DNA from: JAVBNJ01 sp031551625
Lineage (GTDB): Bacteria; Bacteroidota; Bacteroidia; Bacteroidales; UBA932
Assembly (NCBI GenBank): GCA_031551625.1
Contig: JAVBNJ010000026.1
Span: 1-23,597, forward strand
Length of the DNA: 23,597 nucleotides
Direction: 5' to 3'
Part shown: positions 8,136-15,046 of the stretch, piece after piece
Layout: every line of letters starts with the position of its first letter
Position numbering within the stretch: position 1 is the stretch's first letter
Notes under the pieces: generated by a model
Told to the model about the DNA's origin: nothing
Databases searched by the model: none
The model's input: only the letters and a program-made list of their open reading frames with translations
Program-made: the position numbers and the translations under genes

Positions 8136-8183
8136 GATGGATTCAAAAAGTCTGTTGATGAATAATCCGGAGCTATTATGAAA

Positions 8184-8240
8184 TGTATTTTTTTTGTAAC
8201 AATCTTTTAGAACAGCTGTAACAATCCTGCTGTACTTTTG
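8184..8240 (+). promoter_or_regulatory. Pho-box-like operator and promoter of the porin gene
   Basis: Four 7-bp half-sites start every 11 bases: TGTATTT (8184), TGTAACA (8195), TTTAGAA (8206, degenerate) and TGTAACA (8217). The -7 element TACTTTTG (TAnnTTTG) is at 8233-8240, starting 16 bases after the start of the last half-site. The 11-bp direct-repeat period is that of PhoB/PhoP operators in other phyla. The same register recurs before pstS and pstA. The predicted start of transcription is near 8247, 25 bases before the ATG. Confidence 0.75.
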
Positions 8241-8271
8241 CAGCGTAAAACAAAAATACATTTTTACATCT

Positions 8272-9561
8272 ATGAAAAAAACGATGATTTTATTGGGTTG
8301 TTTATGTGCTATGACAGCCGCTGTAGCCCAGGAACAGGAAGCAGAACCGACACCGGTCGAGAAGTTGGAGCAGCGTACAAGTGCGCTCGAGAGTTCGGTA
8401 AAAATTTTGCAGAAACTGAAAGTGTCGGGCTACATTCAAGGCCAGTACCAGTATGGCGACAAAGACGTGTTGTTGATGAGTGTGGGAACTTCGAACGAAA
8501 ATCCGTATGACAAAGGAATGAGCCGCATTGGGATTCGTCGCGGGCGCATCAAATTTGCGTATGAAGAAGGCATTGCTTCCGGCGTATTCCAATTAGATAT
8601 TACAGAAAAAGGTGTGGGAATAAAAGATGCATACCTGATGGTGAAAGACCCGTGGTGGAAAACAATTTCGCTAAAAGGCGGGGTATTCGACCGCCCATTC
8701 GGTTACGAAATCAGCTACTCGTCATCGCGGCGCGAATCGCCGGAACGCTCGACCGTATTCCGCTTGCTGTTTCCCGGCGAGCGCGACTTGGGTGGCATGT
8801 TGACTTTGCAAGCGCCAAAAACATCGCCCTGGAATATTTTAAAACTGGAAGGCGGATTGTTTGCCGGTAATGGTATCAACCGCGAAACCGACAACCGGTT
8901 GGATTTTATCGGGCATCTTTCGGCAAACAAAACCATTGGTAGTGGCATGAAATTCGGATTAGGTGCATCATACTACAACGGCAATGTGTATCAGGGAAAC
9001 AAATACGTATATACAATGAATGGTACGTCGTTTGTAGTGGACAGCAGTGCTACGAATGCCGGTGGTTTTGCCAAACGCAAATATGTGGGCTTCGATGGGC
9101 AGTTCAGCATTATGACTGATGCATTGGGGCTTACCCAGTTGAATGCCGAGTACTTGTTCGGCACACAGCCGTCGGGAAAGTTGCTCACGGAAAGTCCCAA
9201 TACATCGGCACTGGCATTCTTTGGCCGCGACACATATATCCGTAACTTCAACGGCGGTTATGTAATGTTTACGCAAGACATCGGCAAGCTACCTTTTACA
9301 GCGGTGTTGAAATATGATTGGTACGACCCGAACACCAATGTATCGGGCGATGAAGTAGGGCAAGGCGGCACAGGTGTTGCCGATCTGTTCCAGCAAACTT
9401 TCGGTTTCGGCGCATTCTGGCGGGCTAACAAAAACATTCGCCTCACGGCTTACTACGAAATAAACGGGTACGAAAAAACCGGAAATGTAAAAGTCAACAA
9501 TACGTTGGCGAGCGATTTGAAATTAAATGTGTTTACATTGCGGTTGCAGTATAAATTCTAA
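8272..9561 (+). CDS. Phosphate-selective-type outer-membrane porin (Porin_O_P family)
   Basis: A 429-residue outer-membrane porin resembling OprO/OprP, which let phosphate or polyphosphate through the outer membrane. A signal peptide of about 20 residues ends in A-V-A-Q. Mature residues about 27-50 (VEKLEQRTSALESSVKIL) look like a short coiled coil, as found before the barrel of trimeric porins. SGYIQGQYQ opens the barrel, GMSRIGIRRGRIKF is typical of the family, and the protein ends in L-R-L-Q-Y-K-F, a beta-signal with a terminal aromatic. Family length is usual. The gene is directly upstream of pstS and carries the same Pho-type promoter as pstS and pstA, which supports phosphate as substrate, although selectivity cannot be read from sequence alone. 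Confidence 0.87.
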   Translation: MKKTMILLGCLCAMTAAVAQEQEAEPTPVEKLEQRTSALESSVKILQKLKVSGYIQGQYQYGDKDVLLMSVGTSNENPYDKGMSRIGIRRGRIKFAYEEGIASGVFQLDITEKGVGIKDAYLMVKDPWWKTISLKGGVFDRPFGYEISYSSSRRESPERSTVFRLLFPGERDLGGMLTLQAPKTSPWNILKLEGGLFAGNGINRETDNRLDFIGHLSANKTIGSGMKFGLGASYYNGNVYQGNKYVYTMNGTSFVVDSSATNAGGFAKRKYVGFDGQFSIMTDALGLTQLNAEYLFGTQPSGKLLTESPNTSALAFFGRDTYIRNFNGGYVMFTQDIGKLPFTAVLKYDWYDPNTNVSGDEVGQGGTGVADLFQQTFGFGAFWRANKNIRLTAYYEINGYEKTGNVKVNNTLASDLKLNVFTLRLQYKF

Positions 9562-9563
9562 AA

Positions 9564-9620
9564 CGTAACCGCATTGTAACAATTTCGACGATGCATCGTA
9601 ATAATAACAACCTAATTTTG
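9564..9620 (+). promoter_or_regulatory. Pho-box-like operator and promoter of pstS
   Basis: Half-sites start every 11 bases: CGTAACC (9564), TGTAACA (9575), CGACGAT (9586, degenerate) and CGTAATA (9597). The -7 element TAATTTTG is at 9613-9620, again 16 bases after the start of the last half-site. The operator begins 3 bases after the porin stop codon. Transcription would start near 9627, 37 bases before the pstS ATG. Confidence 0.82.
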
Positions 9621-9663
9621 TTCCGAAATTAATTCAGACATTTATAAAATGAAAATATAAAAA

Positions 9664-10479
9664 ATGAAAAAGACTCTTTTAACAATCGTATTGTTTGCCA
9701 GCTTGATAGCCACCGCCGGTGCTCAGAAAATCAAAGGTTCGGACACTTGCTTACCGCTGTCGCAAAAAGAAGCCGAAAGCTACTTGAAAGCTAATCCCTC
9801 AAAATCCGTTGTGGTAACAGGCGGTGGTAGCGGTGTTGGTATCGCTGCGTTGATGGAAGGCACGACGGACATCGCGCAATCGTCGCGTAAAATAAAATTC
9901 GACGAGAAACAAAAATTGCAGGAAGCCGGAAAGGCAGTGAAAGAAGTAACCGTCGCATTCGATGCATTGGCAGTGGTTGTACACCCGGCCAACAAGGTAA
10001 CCAACCTCACGCGCGAACAACTCGAAGGCATATTCACCGGTAAAATTAAAAACTGGAAAGAAGTGGGTGGCGACGACATGAAGATTGTTCCCTACTCGCG
10101 CGAATCCTCGTCGGGCACTTTCGAATTCTTCAAAGAAAGCGTATTGAAAAATAAAAACTACATGAATGGTATTATGAGTATGCCAGCCACAGGTTCCATC
10201 ATCCAATCGGTGAGCCAGACCAAAGGCGCCATCGGCTATGTAGGCTTGGCATATCTCAACAAAGATGTAAAAGCTGTGCACGTGTCATACGACAAAGGCA
10301 AGACTTACACAGAGCCGTCGGTAGCCAATGCCAAAAACAAAACCTACCCCATTGTGCGCCCGCTGTACTACTACTATGTAGCCACTGCCGAAAAAACCGT
10401 GAAACCATTTATCGACTATGTGCTCTCGCCCGAAGGACAAAAAATTGTTTCGAACATTGGATTTATTACCATAAAGTAA
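9664..10479 (+). CDS. pstS: Phosphate ABC transporter, periplasmic phosphate-binding protein PstS
   Basis: A 271-residue periplasmic binding protein that captures inorganic phosphate for the PstCAB importer. The signal peptide ends at A-G-A-Q (residue 20/21). Phosphate-site segments are visible: G-S-D-T (25-28), G-G-G-S-G (53-57) and the hinge segment S-R-E-S-S-S-G-T (145-152). The segment REQLEGIFTGKIKNW (117-131) is typical of PstS. It is shorter than the enterobacterial protein, as is common for the compact PstS type. It has its own Pho-type promoter, and pstC follows after 82 bases containing an inverted repeat that may lower readthrough, consistent with the binding protein being made in excess. 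Confidence 0.95.
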   Translation: MKKTLLTIVLFASLIATAGAQKIKGSDTCLPLSQKEAESYLKANPSKSVVVTGGGSGVGIAALMEGTTDIAQSSRKIKFDEKQKLQEAGKAVKEVTVAFDALAVVVHPANKVTNLTREQLEGIFTGKIKNWKEVGGDDMKIVPYSRESSSGTFEFFKESVLKNKNYMNGIMSMPATGSIIQSVSQTKGAIGYVGLAYLNKDVKAVHVSYDKGKTYTEPSVANAKNKTYPIVRPLYYYYVATAEKTVKPFIDYVLSPEGQKIVSNIGFITIK

Positions 10480-10558
10480 TTGAAAATTGAGAGTGGAGAA
10501 TTGAGAATGCCAAACGAAGCAATCCTAATTCTCAATTCTCAATTTTCCATTCTCAATT
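10478..10558. repeat. 31-bp imperfect inverted repeat between pstS and pstC
   Basis: The arms 10478-10508 and 10528-10558 are complementary at about 26 of 31 positions around a 19-base loop, and are built from AATTGAGAATTG-type units. The left arm overlaps the last two bases of the pstS stop codon. Part of the left arm (AATTGAGAGTGGAGAATTG) also occurs, in the opposite orientation, between pstB and phoU. The stem is long enough to act as a transcript-stabilising or attenuating hairpin for pstS. Confidence 0.8.
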
Positions 10559-10561
10559 AAA

Positions 10562-11761
10562 ATGAAGCGGATTGTAGAACGTATTGTAGAAAGCTTGCTA
10601 ACAGTGAGTGGGGCGGTAACCAGTATTGCCATCCTGCTTATCGTTATTTTTTTGTTTAAGGAAGGGTTCGGATTGTTCAAAAGCCCTGCGGTGGAAAGCG
10701 GCTACGCGCTGTGCGTGAATGCTAACAATGCTATCGAGAAAATACCGCCACACCAAATCAAGCAAATATTTGATGCTGAAATTACCAACTGGAGCAAGTT
10801 GGGCGGAGCCGACGAGGAGATCGTGCCTTTCCGTTTCGACGAAATTTTTAGTTTATACTCTGACGAAAAGTTGGGCGAGGATTATTCTTTACTTCCGCAA
10901 AAACTGGGCGAAGTGATTGCTGCTAATCCCGGCATCGTAGCGTTCCTGCCCGAAAAATATTTACCGGTGGCATCCGATAGTGTAAAAATAGTACCGTCGG
11001 GGCACATTTCGTTTGCCAACTTTTTCGGCGGCAAAGAATGGATGCCCACCGCCACACCTGCGCCGCAATTCGGCGTGCTGCCGTTGATTCTTGGAACACT
11101 GTTGGTGAGTATTATTGCTATTCTCATAGCACTGCCGCTGGGTTTGGGTGTCGCTATTTATCTCTCGGAATTAGCGAATGAACGCACACGCAAAATTCTG
11201 AAACCAACCATTGAGCTGCTCGCCGGTATTCCGTCGGTAGTCTATGGTTTCTTTGGGCTGGTGATACTGGTTCCTATTATACAGAAAACACTGAACCTGC
11301 CGGTGGGAGAAACCGCGCTGGCGGGCAGTATTATATTAGCCATTATGGCGCTGCCTACGATTATTACCGTGGCCGAAGACGCCATGCGCAACACGCCGCG
11401 CGCCATGCGCGAAGCCAGCCTGGCCATGGGCGCCACACAATGGCAAACCATTTACAAAATTGTAGTGCCCTATGCTTCGTCGGGGATCAGCGCTGCCGTG
11501 GTGCTGGGCATTGGCCGTGCCATTGGCGAAACAATGGCCGTGCTCATGGTAACAGGAAATGCTGCAGTAATACCGCATTCGCTATTTGAATCGGTGCGTA
11601 CTATTCCTGCCACCATTGCTGCCGAACTGGGCGAAGCGCCCGCCGGTGGCACGCACTACCAGGCATTGTTTGTACTTGGTTGCATACTTTTTATTATTAC
11701 TATGATTATAAGCATTTCGGCCGAAGCCATTTCGAAACGCCAGCCAACAAAAGGGGTGTAG
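10562..11761 (+). CDS. pstC: Phosphate ABC transporter permease PstC with a PstS-like periplasmic insert
   Basis: A 399-residue inner-membrane permease of the phosphate importer. TM1 is at about residues 17-33. The core resumes at W160-M-P-T...F-G-V-L-P-L-I-L-G-T-L, with further helices, and the cytoplasmic EAA loop (about 282-310, REASLAMGATQWQTIYK) contacts PstB. Ordinary PstC is about 300-340 residues; the extra ~105 residues (about 44-148) lie in the first periplasmic loop. They align with PstS: HQIKQIFDAEITNWSKLGG matches its EQLEGIFTGKIKNWKEVGG, and both continue with I-V-P-[FY]. The phosphate-binding S-S-G-T of PstS is absent, so the insert probably does not bind phosphate. Downstream, an antisense Fic gene separates it from pstA. 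I am confident of PstC; the insert's origin is inferred from alignment by eye. Confidence 0.93.
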   Translation: MKRIVERIVESLLTVSGAVTSIAILLIVIFLFKEGFGLFKSPAVESGYALCVNANNAIEKIPPHQIKQIFDAEITNWSKLGGADEEIVPFRFDEIFSLYSDEKLGEDYSLLPQKLGEVIAANPGIVAFLPEKYLPVASDSVKIVPSGHISFANFFGGKEWMPTATPAPQFGVLPLILGTLLVSIIAILIALPLGLGVAIYLSELANERTRKILKPTIELLAGIPSVVYGFFGLVILVPIIQKTLNLPVGETALAGSIILAIMALPTIITVAEDAMRNTPRAMREASLAMGATQWQTIYKIVVPYASSGISAAVVLGIGRAIGETMAVLMVTGNAAVIPHSLFESVRTIPATIAAELGEAPAGGTHYQALFVLGCILFIITMIISISAEAISKRQPTKGV

Positions 11762-11771
11762 TCTAAACCGA

Positions 11772-12497
11772 TTAGTGATTATTTTTCAAATTTTCGTAAT
11801 TTGCCCTAACCAGTGCATTGCGGAAATACCACGAATGTTCAGCAAATAAATCGTTGTTGATATTCTTAAAACCGATTTTATGAAAGTATCTTATCAAAAA
11901 AACGGCCGTTGTTCTTGTATTTCCCTCGCCAAAAACATGAATTTGCCATAAATTAGCGATAAATTGGGCGATATGCTCAATAATTTGCTGTTGGCTCAAC
12001 CCTTTGTAATGAAACTTTTTTTCCTGCTCAAAATCATATTCCAAGGTAGTGCGAAGATTGTCGGCACCTGCATAAAGCACCGTTTCGCCGTTCAGCACCC
12101 ATTCGGATTTGGTAATGTTATAGTCGCATATTTTTCCGGCAAATTTATATATCCCGGTAAACAATCGCCGGTGGATGTTAAGATATTCGGAAGGTGTAAA
12201 TGAAAAGGTTTTTTCAGACAGTATTTCGGCAATGCGGGTAGAAACGTTGTCGGCTTCCTCTGTTCTGTCGTCCGCATCACTTCTTCTGTTGAGTGATTTC
12301 TTATAATAGGTATCAATGCGATTTTTTACTTCATCAAAAGTGATGTCGCCTTCAATATTTTATATAGCAGTTTGGATAAGATATTCAGACGGTTTCAACC
12401 CATCAACCTGTTGCAAGCCAATGGCCGTTTGCCAAATAATGCTTTTTTCCTTTTTGCCAGGTTCCCCTTGTCTTATGTATTCTTCAAAACTAGTCAT
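11772..12497 (-). pseudogene. Fic/DOC-family protein gene interrupted by one in-frame stop
   Basis: Read on the minus strand from ATG 12497, the frame encodes a Fic-family protein (MTSFEEYIRQGEPGKK...), which would transfer AMP or another nucleotide moiety to a target protein. A single TAA at 12362-12360 (codon 46) interrupts it; all 195 codons after it stay in the same frame to the TAA at 11772. The Fic motif is H187-V-F-G-E-G-N-T-R195, close to HPFxxGNGR, with the catalytic histidine, the acidic residue and the final arginine retained. It lies antisense between pstC (10 bases away) and pstA. Its sequence is AT-richer than its neighbours (19 G+C in bases 11821-11880 versus 35 in 11401-11460), suggesting acquisition. 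It may be a recent pseudogene, a sequencing error, or make a shorter product from TTG 12164 that still contains the Fic motif. Confidence 0.85.
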
Positions 12498-12519
12498 TGT
12501 TAAGCAATTATTTATTTTA

Positions 12520-12550
12520 CAAAATTACAATAAATTATTTCGTTTTCAAT
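12520..12550 (-). promoter_or_regulatory. Promoter of the Fic gene (-33 TTG, -7 TAATTTTG)
   Basis: On the minus strand, TAATTTTG (12527 down to 12520) fits TAnnTTTG, and a TTG (12549-12547) lies 19 bases upstream, the expected -33/-7 spacing. Transcription would begin near 12513, about 16 bases before ATG 12497. It is divergent from, and only about 20 bases away from, the pstA operator. Confidence 0.55.
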
Positions 12551-12569
12551 AATTTTAAGGAATGAAATT

Positions 12570-12626
12570 CGTAACCAAAACGTAACACGATTGTGCCGGT
12601 TCCGTAATAATTGAGCCATACCTTTG
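12570..12626 (+). promoter_or_regulatory. Pho-box-like operator and promoter of pstA
   Basis: Half-sites start every 11 bases: CGTAACC (12570), CGTAACA (12581), TGTGCCG (12592, degenerate) and CGTAATA (12603). The -7 element TACCTTTG is at 12619-12626, 16 bases after the start of the last half-site. Compared without gaps to the pstS region, 26 of 29 positions in the three good half-sites and -7 element are identical, against 7 of 28 elsewhere. Transcription would start near 12633, 12 bases before ATG 12645, so pstA-pstB-phoU can be expressed separately from pstSC. Confidence 0.82.
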
Positions 12627-12644
12627 CAGTGCAAAACATAAAGT

Positions 12645-13499
12645 ATGACTAAAAAAACAACACAACGAACAGCATTTATTGTCTTCCGCGGCTTGGGGCT
12701 GTTAGTCGTCGGCCTTTTGTTTTGGATATTGGGTTTCATTACCTACAACGGCATTAGCGTTATCAACTGGGAGTTTCTGACTACCGCGCCGTCCGAAGGA
12801 ATGACTGCCGGAGGAATTTTTCCCGCTATCGTGGGGACAATGTGCCTCGTGGCCGGCAGCATGGTGTTTGCTTTTCCGCTTGGCGTGATGTCGGCCATCT
12901 ATACCAGTGAATATGCAGGCAATGGATGGATTGTAAAATTTATCCGCATAATGACTAACAACCTCGGCAGCATTCCTTCTATTGTATTCGGGCTGTTCGG
13001 CATGGCATTGTTTGTAAACACGCTGGGCTTCGGCGATTCGATTCTTGCCGGTTCGCTCACGCTCGGCCTGCTGGTATTGCCGTTAGTAATACGCACAACC
13101 GAAGAAGCGTTGAAAGCCGTGCCCTACGATTACCGCACGAGTAGTTATGCACTGGGCGCTTCCAAACTGCAAACCATCCGCCGGGTGGTGCTGCCCAAAG
13201 CATTTCCTAACATTATTACCGGATTGATACTTTCCATTGGACGTGTGTCTGGCGAAACAGCGCCAATCCTGTTTACAGTGGCTGCCTACTTTTTACCGAA
13301 ACTACCAACCGGCATTTTCGACCAAGTGATGGCATTGCCTTACCACTTGTATGTGATTGCAACCAGCGGCACCGATATCGAAGCCTCGCGCCCCATTGCC
13401 TACGGCACGGCGTTGGTGTTGATTTTCATTGTACTATTGATGAATATGCTTGCTACCGTTCTGCGCAGGCATTTTGGCAAGAAAGTAAAGACAAATTGA
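12645..13499 (+). CDS. pstA: Phosphate ABC transporter permease PstA
   Basis: A 284-residue inner-membrane permease that pairs with PstC to form the phosphate channel. It has a first helix at about 12-33, then the family segments EGMTAGGIFPAIVGT (51-65), F-P-L-G-V at about 77-81, and N-N-L-G-S-I-P-S-I-V-F-G-L (105-117). The EAA loop is at about 165-190 (SSYALGASKLQTIRR), followed by two or three further helices. Length is normal, and there is no insert like that in PstC. It carries its own Pho-type promoter because the antisense Fic gene separates it from pstC. pstB follows after 18 bases. Confidence 0.95.
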   Translation: MTKKTTQRTAFIVFRGLGLLVVGLLFWILGFITYNGISVINWEFLTTAPSEGMTAGGIFPAIVGTMCLVAGSMVFAFPLGVMSAIYTSEYAGNGWIVKFIRIMTNNLGSIPSIVFGLFGMALFVNTLGFGDSILAGSLTLGLLVLPLVIRTTEEALKAVPYDYRTSSYALGASKLQTIRRVVLPKAFPNIITGLILSIGRVSGETAPILFTVAAYFLPKLPTGIFDQVMALPYHLYVIATSGTDIEASRPIAYGTALVLIFIVLLMNMLATVLRRHFGKKVKTN

Positions 13500-13517
13500 T
13501 AATACGAAATAAAGAGA

Positions 13518-14264
13518 ATGATTGAAGCAAAAAATATCGATTTTTATTACGCCGACTTTCACGCGCTGAAAGGGATTAACATGGAGATGGAAGCCAATAC
13601 CGTCACAGCTTTCATTGGTCCGTCGGGGTGCGGAAAGTCTACGTTTCTACGTTTGTTCAACCGCATGAACGACCTGATTGACGGTACACGCCTAACCGGC
13701 GAATGTTTAGTCAATGGGCAAAATATTTATAACAAATCAGTACAGGTCGATGAATTGCGGAAGCAGGTGGGTATGGTGTTTCAGAAACCGGTGCCGTTTC
13801 CCAAATCAATTTTTGAAAATGTTGCCTACGGGTTACGTGTAAACAGTATGGGTGATAAATCCTTTATTGCACAACGGGTCGAAGAGTCGTTGCGGGCAGC
13901 CGCACTATGGGATGAAGTGAAAGATAAATTAAAAAAATCAGCTTTCGATCTTTCTGGCGGACAGCAGCAACGCCTTTGCATAGCAAGAGCTTTAGCCGTA
14001 TCACCATCGGTGCTGTTGATGGACGAACCGGCCTCGGCACTCGATCCTATTTCGACATCGAAAATCGAAGAATTGATTCATTCGCTCAAACAGGACTACA
14101 CCATTGTTATTGTTACGCACAACATGCAGCAAGCAGGCCGCGTGAGCGACAAAACAGGCTTCTTTATGTTGGGCGAATTGGTGGAATTCAACGATACGAA
14201 AAAAATATTCCTGAATCCAGATAAGGAACAAACACAAAACTACATTACAGGACGATTTGGATAA
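13518..14264 (+). CDS. pstB: Phosphate ABC transporter ATP-binding protein PstB
   Basis: A 248-residue cytoplasmic ATPase that powers phosphate import through PstCA. Walker A G-P-S-G-C-G-K-S-T is at 34-42, the Q-loop glutamine at 89, the signature L-S-G-G-Q at 145-149, Walker B V-L-L-M-D-E at 165-170, and the switch histidine H201 in V-T-H-N-M-Q-Q-A. The segments FNRMNDLI and FQKPVPFPKSIFENVAYGLR are specific to PstB among ABC ATPases. The start at ATG 13518, 18 bases after pstA, fits the family N-terminus. It is cotranscribed with pstA. Confidence 0.97.
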   Translation: MIEAKNIDFYYADFHALKGINMEMEANTVTAFIGPSGCGKSTFLRLFNRMNDLIDGTRLTGECLVNGQNIYNKSVQVDELRKQVGMVFQKPVPFPKSIFENVAYGLRVNSMGDKSFIAQRVEESLRAAALWDEVKDKLKKSAFDLSGGQQQRLCIARALAVSPSVLLMDEPASALDPISTSKIEELIHSLKQDYTIVIVTHNMQQAGRVSDKTGFFMLGELVEFNDTKKIFLNPDKEQTQNYITGRFG

Positions 14265-14266
14265 TT

Positions 14267-14313
14267 AATTGAGAATTGAAAATTAAAACATTCTCAATTC
14301 TCCACTCTCAATT
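14267..14313. repeat. Inverted repeat between pstB and phoU
   Basis: The arms 14267-14284 and 14296-14313 are 18 bases each, about 15 of them complementary, with an 11-base loop, beginning 2 bases after the pstB stop. The right arm region is the reverse complement of part of the pstS-pstC repeat (AATTGAGAGTGGAGAATTG). This suggests copies of one dispersed element at two junctions of the same cluster. Confidence 0.75.
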
Positions 14314-14318
14314 TAAAT

Positions 14319-14984
14319 ATGAAACATACCGAAAAAGAACTGATAGCGCTCAAGGAAGAAGTGAGCCAAATGTGGAAGCTAACTATTTCGCAACTCGAAA
14401 AAGCCAAGCAGGCCTACTTTGCCGGCGATGTAGAAATTGCGCGTGAAGTAGCGAGCCGCGAAAAACGGGTCGATGCATTTGAACTGAAAATCGACAGCGA
14501 TTGCGAAAATTACATTGCACTCTATAGCCCGGTGGCCGTTGATTTGCGATTGGTTTTATCGTTAATTAAAATTAGCAGTACGTTGGAGCGCATCGGCGAT
14601 TTTGCCGAAGGCATTGCCCGCCACGTAATCGAAGACAATTGTAACCAGGCAGACCCTCGTTTGCTGGAAGAACTGCAATTGGAGCGGCTATTCGATACAC
14701 TTATTGTCATGTTGTCCGATAGTTTTGTAGCCCTCGAATCGGAGAATACGAAATTGAGTGGCCGCATCCTGGCGCGCGACCACGAAATAGACGAACTCTA
14801 CCACAATGCTTTTCCGCTATTGGCCAGCTACATGAAAAACAATCCGGCGTTTATCCTGTGCGGATTGAAACTGTTACTGGTTATCCGCAAACTCGAACGC
14901 ATCGGCGACCATTGCAGCAACATTGTCGAAGAAATAGTGTTTTATGTCGATGCAAAGGTACTGAAGCATGCCGGCAAGGTTTAA
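14319..14984 (+). CDS. phoU: Phosphate signalling protein PhoU
   Basis: A 221-residue cytoplasmic all-helical protein with two PhoU repeats. It represses Pho signalling when phosphate is plentiful by linking the Pst transporter to the PhoR kinase. Each repeat carries the metal-binding E/D-x-x-x-D signature: T-L-E-R-I-G-D-F-A-E-G-I around residues 88-99 and L-E-R-I-G-D-H-C-S-N-I at 192-202. Length is normal. It follows pstB after 54 bases holding an inverted repeat and precedes the response-regulator gene by 62 bases, the usual order. Confidence 0.95.
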   Translation: MKHTEKELIALKEEVSQMWKLTISQLEKAKQAYFAGDVEIAREVASREKRVDAFELKIDSDCENYIALYSPVAVDLRLVLSLIKISSTLERIGDFAEGIARHVIEDNCNQADPRLLEELQLERLFDTLIVMLSDSFVALESENTKLSGRILARDHEIDELYHNAFPLLASYMKNNPAFILCGLKLLLVIRKLERIGDHCSNIVEEIVFYVDAKVLKHAGKV

Positions 14985-15014
14985 AGATTTAATAATTTGA
15001 AAATTCAAAATTCG

Positions 15015-15022
15015 TATCTTTA
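15015..15022 (+). promoter_or_regulatory. Possible weak -7 element before the phoB-like gene
   Basis: TATCTTTA differs from TAnnTTTG only in its last base and lies 32 bases before ATG 15047. A small palindrome TTTGAA-AA-TTCAAA (14996-15009) is just upstream. No Pho-type half-sites are present at the expected register, so the regulatory pair may rely on basal transcription or readthrough from phoU. Confidence 0.3.
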
Positions 15023-15046
15023 CAAGCAAATTTAAACGGACAAAAA

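Noticed and set aside
8137..8181. Tiny 14-codon frame (MDSKSLLMNNPELL) before the porin promoter
   Set aside because: It is too short to support, has no clear initiation signal, and no homologue is recognised.
11772..12164. A stand-alone 130-residue Fic gene starting at TTG 12164
   Set aside because: The same frame continues upstream with Fic-like sequence to a TAA at 12362 and beyond it to ATG 12497, so I call one interrupted gene; the short product remains possible.
12092..12316. Minus-strand 74-residue frame overlapping the Fic gene
   Set aside because: It is a shadow in another frame of the Fic coding sequence and shows no family features.
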